A stretch of DNA of 5,417 nucleotides from Candidatus Zipacnadia bacterium. GTDB lineage: Bacteria > Armatimonadota > Zipacnadia > Zipacnadales > UBA5352. Within the stretch, counting starts at the first letter, position 1. The number at the start of each line of letters is the position of its first letter. The stretch lies in the NCBI GenBank assembly GCA_029820915.1, contig JALGUI010000352.1, positions 1 to 5,417 of the forward strand, in the 5' to 3' direction. This document shows, one piece after another, positions 5,379 through 5,417 of the stretch. The notes under the pieces were generated by a model. The model worked only from the letters and a program-made list of their open reading frames with translations. It ran no database searches and was not told where the DNA came from. Made by a program: the position numbers and the translations under genes.

Positions 5379-5409
5379 CTCCTCGCGCCGCCGGGGGCGG
5401 CGCGAGGAG
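5379..5409. repeat. 14-bp perfect hairpin at the window edge
   Basis: Bases 5379-5392 pair exactly with 5396-5409 around a GGG loop, the longest stem in the window. On the plus strand it is followed by CGGCCCCT to the end. A terminator for a gene to the right on the minus strand is possible, but what lies beyond cannot be seen. Confidence 0.85.
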
Positions 5410-5417
5410 CGGCCCCT

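Larger units (their letters stand above)
5003..5409. repeat. Array of about eleven consecutive inverted repeats
   Basis: Hand reading gives these hairpins (arm length, loop): 5003-5023 (7, 7), 5041-5066 (12, central AG), 5075-5094 (8, 4), 5126-5152 (7 plus 4 with a bulged A5148, 4), 5162-5174 (5, GAA), 5184-5200 (7, GAA), 5219-5259 (outer 8, inner 8, central AA), 5277-5296 (9, central AC), 5317-5335 (8, AGA), 5346-5378 (12, 9), 5379-5409 (14, GGG). About 218 of 407 bases lie in arms. The arm sequences are unrelated to one another, so this is not a simple repeat family. The strand of action is unknown. Possible readings are a structured non-coding RNA, a folded leader of the minus-strand operon, or stacked terminators and palindromes between genes. 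Confidence 0.7.
4933..5417. other. 485-base region without a credible gene, upstream of the sulfatase operon
   Basis: This stretch holds the operon's presumed leader and promoter region (about 4945-5002) and then a dense hairpin array. The open frames crossing it on both strands are Arg/Ala/Pro-rich, follow the palindromes and match nothing I recognise. The only AT-rich patch is 4963-4976; its minus-strand TAATAT is a weak -10 candidate with no clear -35 partner, so no promoter is called. Confidence 0.6.

Noticed and set aside
5003..5409. Hairpin array as a CRISPR array or an integron attC cassette series
   Set aside because: No repeated unit of constant sequence separates spacers, and the arms share no common core sites. 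No cas gene, integrase or cassette gene is seen.

Overview
The window is GC-rich bacterial DNA holding four protein genes and two hairpin-rich non-coding margins. It carries a formylglycine-type sulfatase-family hydrolase, a DinB-like protein, a secreted beta-propeller and a secreted beta-sandwich protein with small SH3/Sm-like repeats. That mix of sulfatase and secreted propeller proteins suggests an environmental bacterium of the Planctomycetota / PVC / Armatimonadota type. This placement is an inference from gene style; no marker gene is present.

Layout: (1) 1-141 is a leader with a perfect 11-bp hairpin. (2) 142-936 (+) is an intact exported protein of 264 residues. (3) 937-1046 is a convergent intergenic gap with a strong hairpin. 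(4) On the minus strand, reading from the right, come a sulfatase-family hydrolase (4932-3535), a DinB/YfiT-like four-helix protein (3509-3068) and a secreted beta-propeller (3006-1047). These three lie 25 and 61 bases apart, each behind a purine-rich ribosome site, and look like one operon. (5) 4933-5417 has no credible gene. From 5003 to 5409 it is a run of about eleven separate inverted repeats whose arms make up roughly half of the bases.

Two of the three operon genes are broken. The propeller gene has a one-base loss near 1951-1954 and an exact 35-bp tandem duplication at 1536-1605. Undoing both (1960 - 35 + 1 = 1926 = 3 x 642) restores one 641-residue protein. The DinB-like gene has one extra base, best placed in the AAA at 3390-3392; removing it gives a 146-residue protein with all three metal-ligand histidines. 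Either the assembly has errors or the operon is decaying; the sequence alone cannot decide. The sulfatase is intact, keeps the Cys-x-Pro-x-Arg maturation motif, has a D/Q...D/H metal-site pattern, and has Ile where the usual Gly-Lys-Trp-His lysine should be.

The most unusual item is the hairpin array upstream of the sulfatase. It could be a structured RNA, a long structured leader of the operon, or a stacked set of intergenic palindromes. I do not recognise it as a known element.
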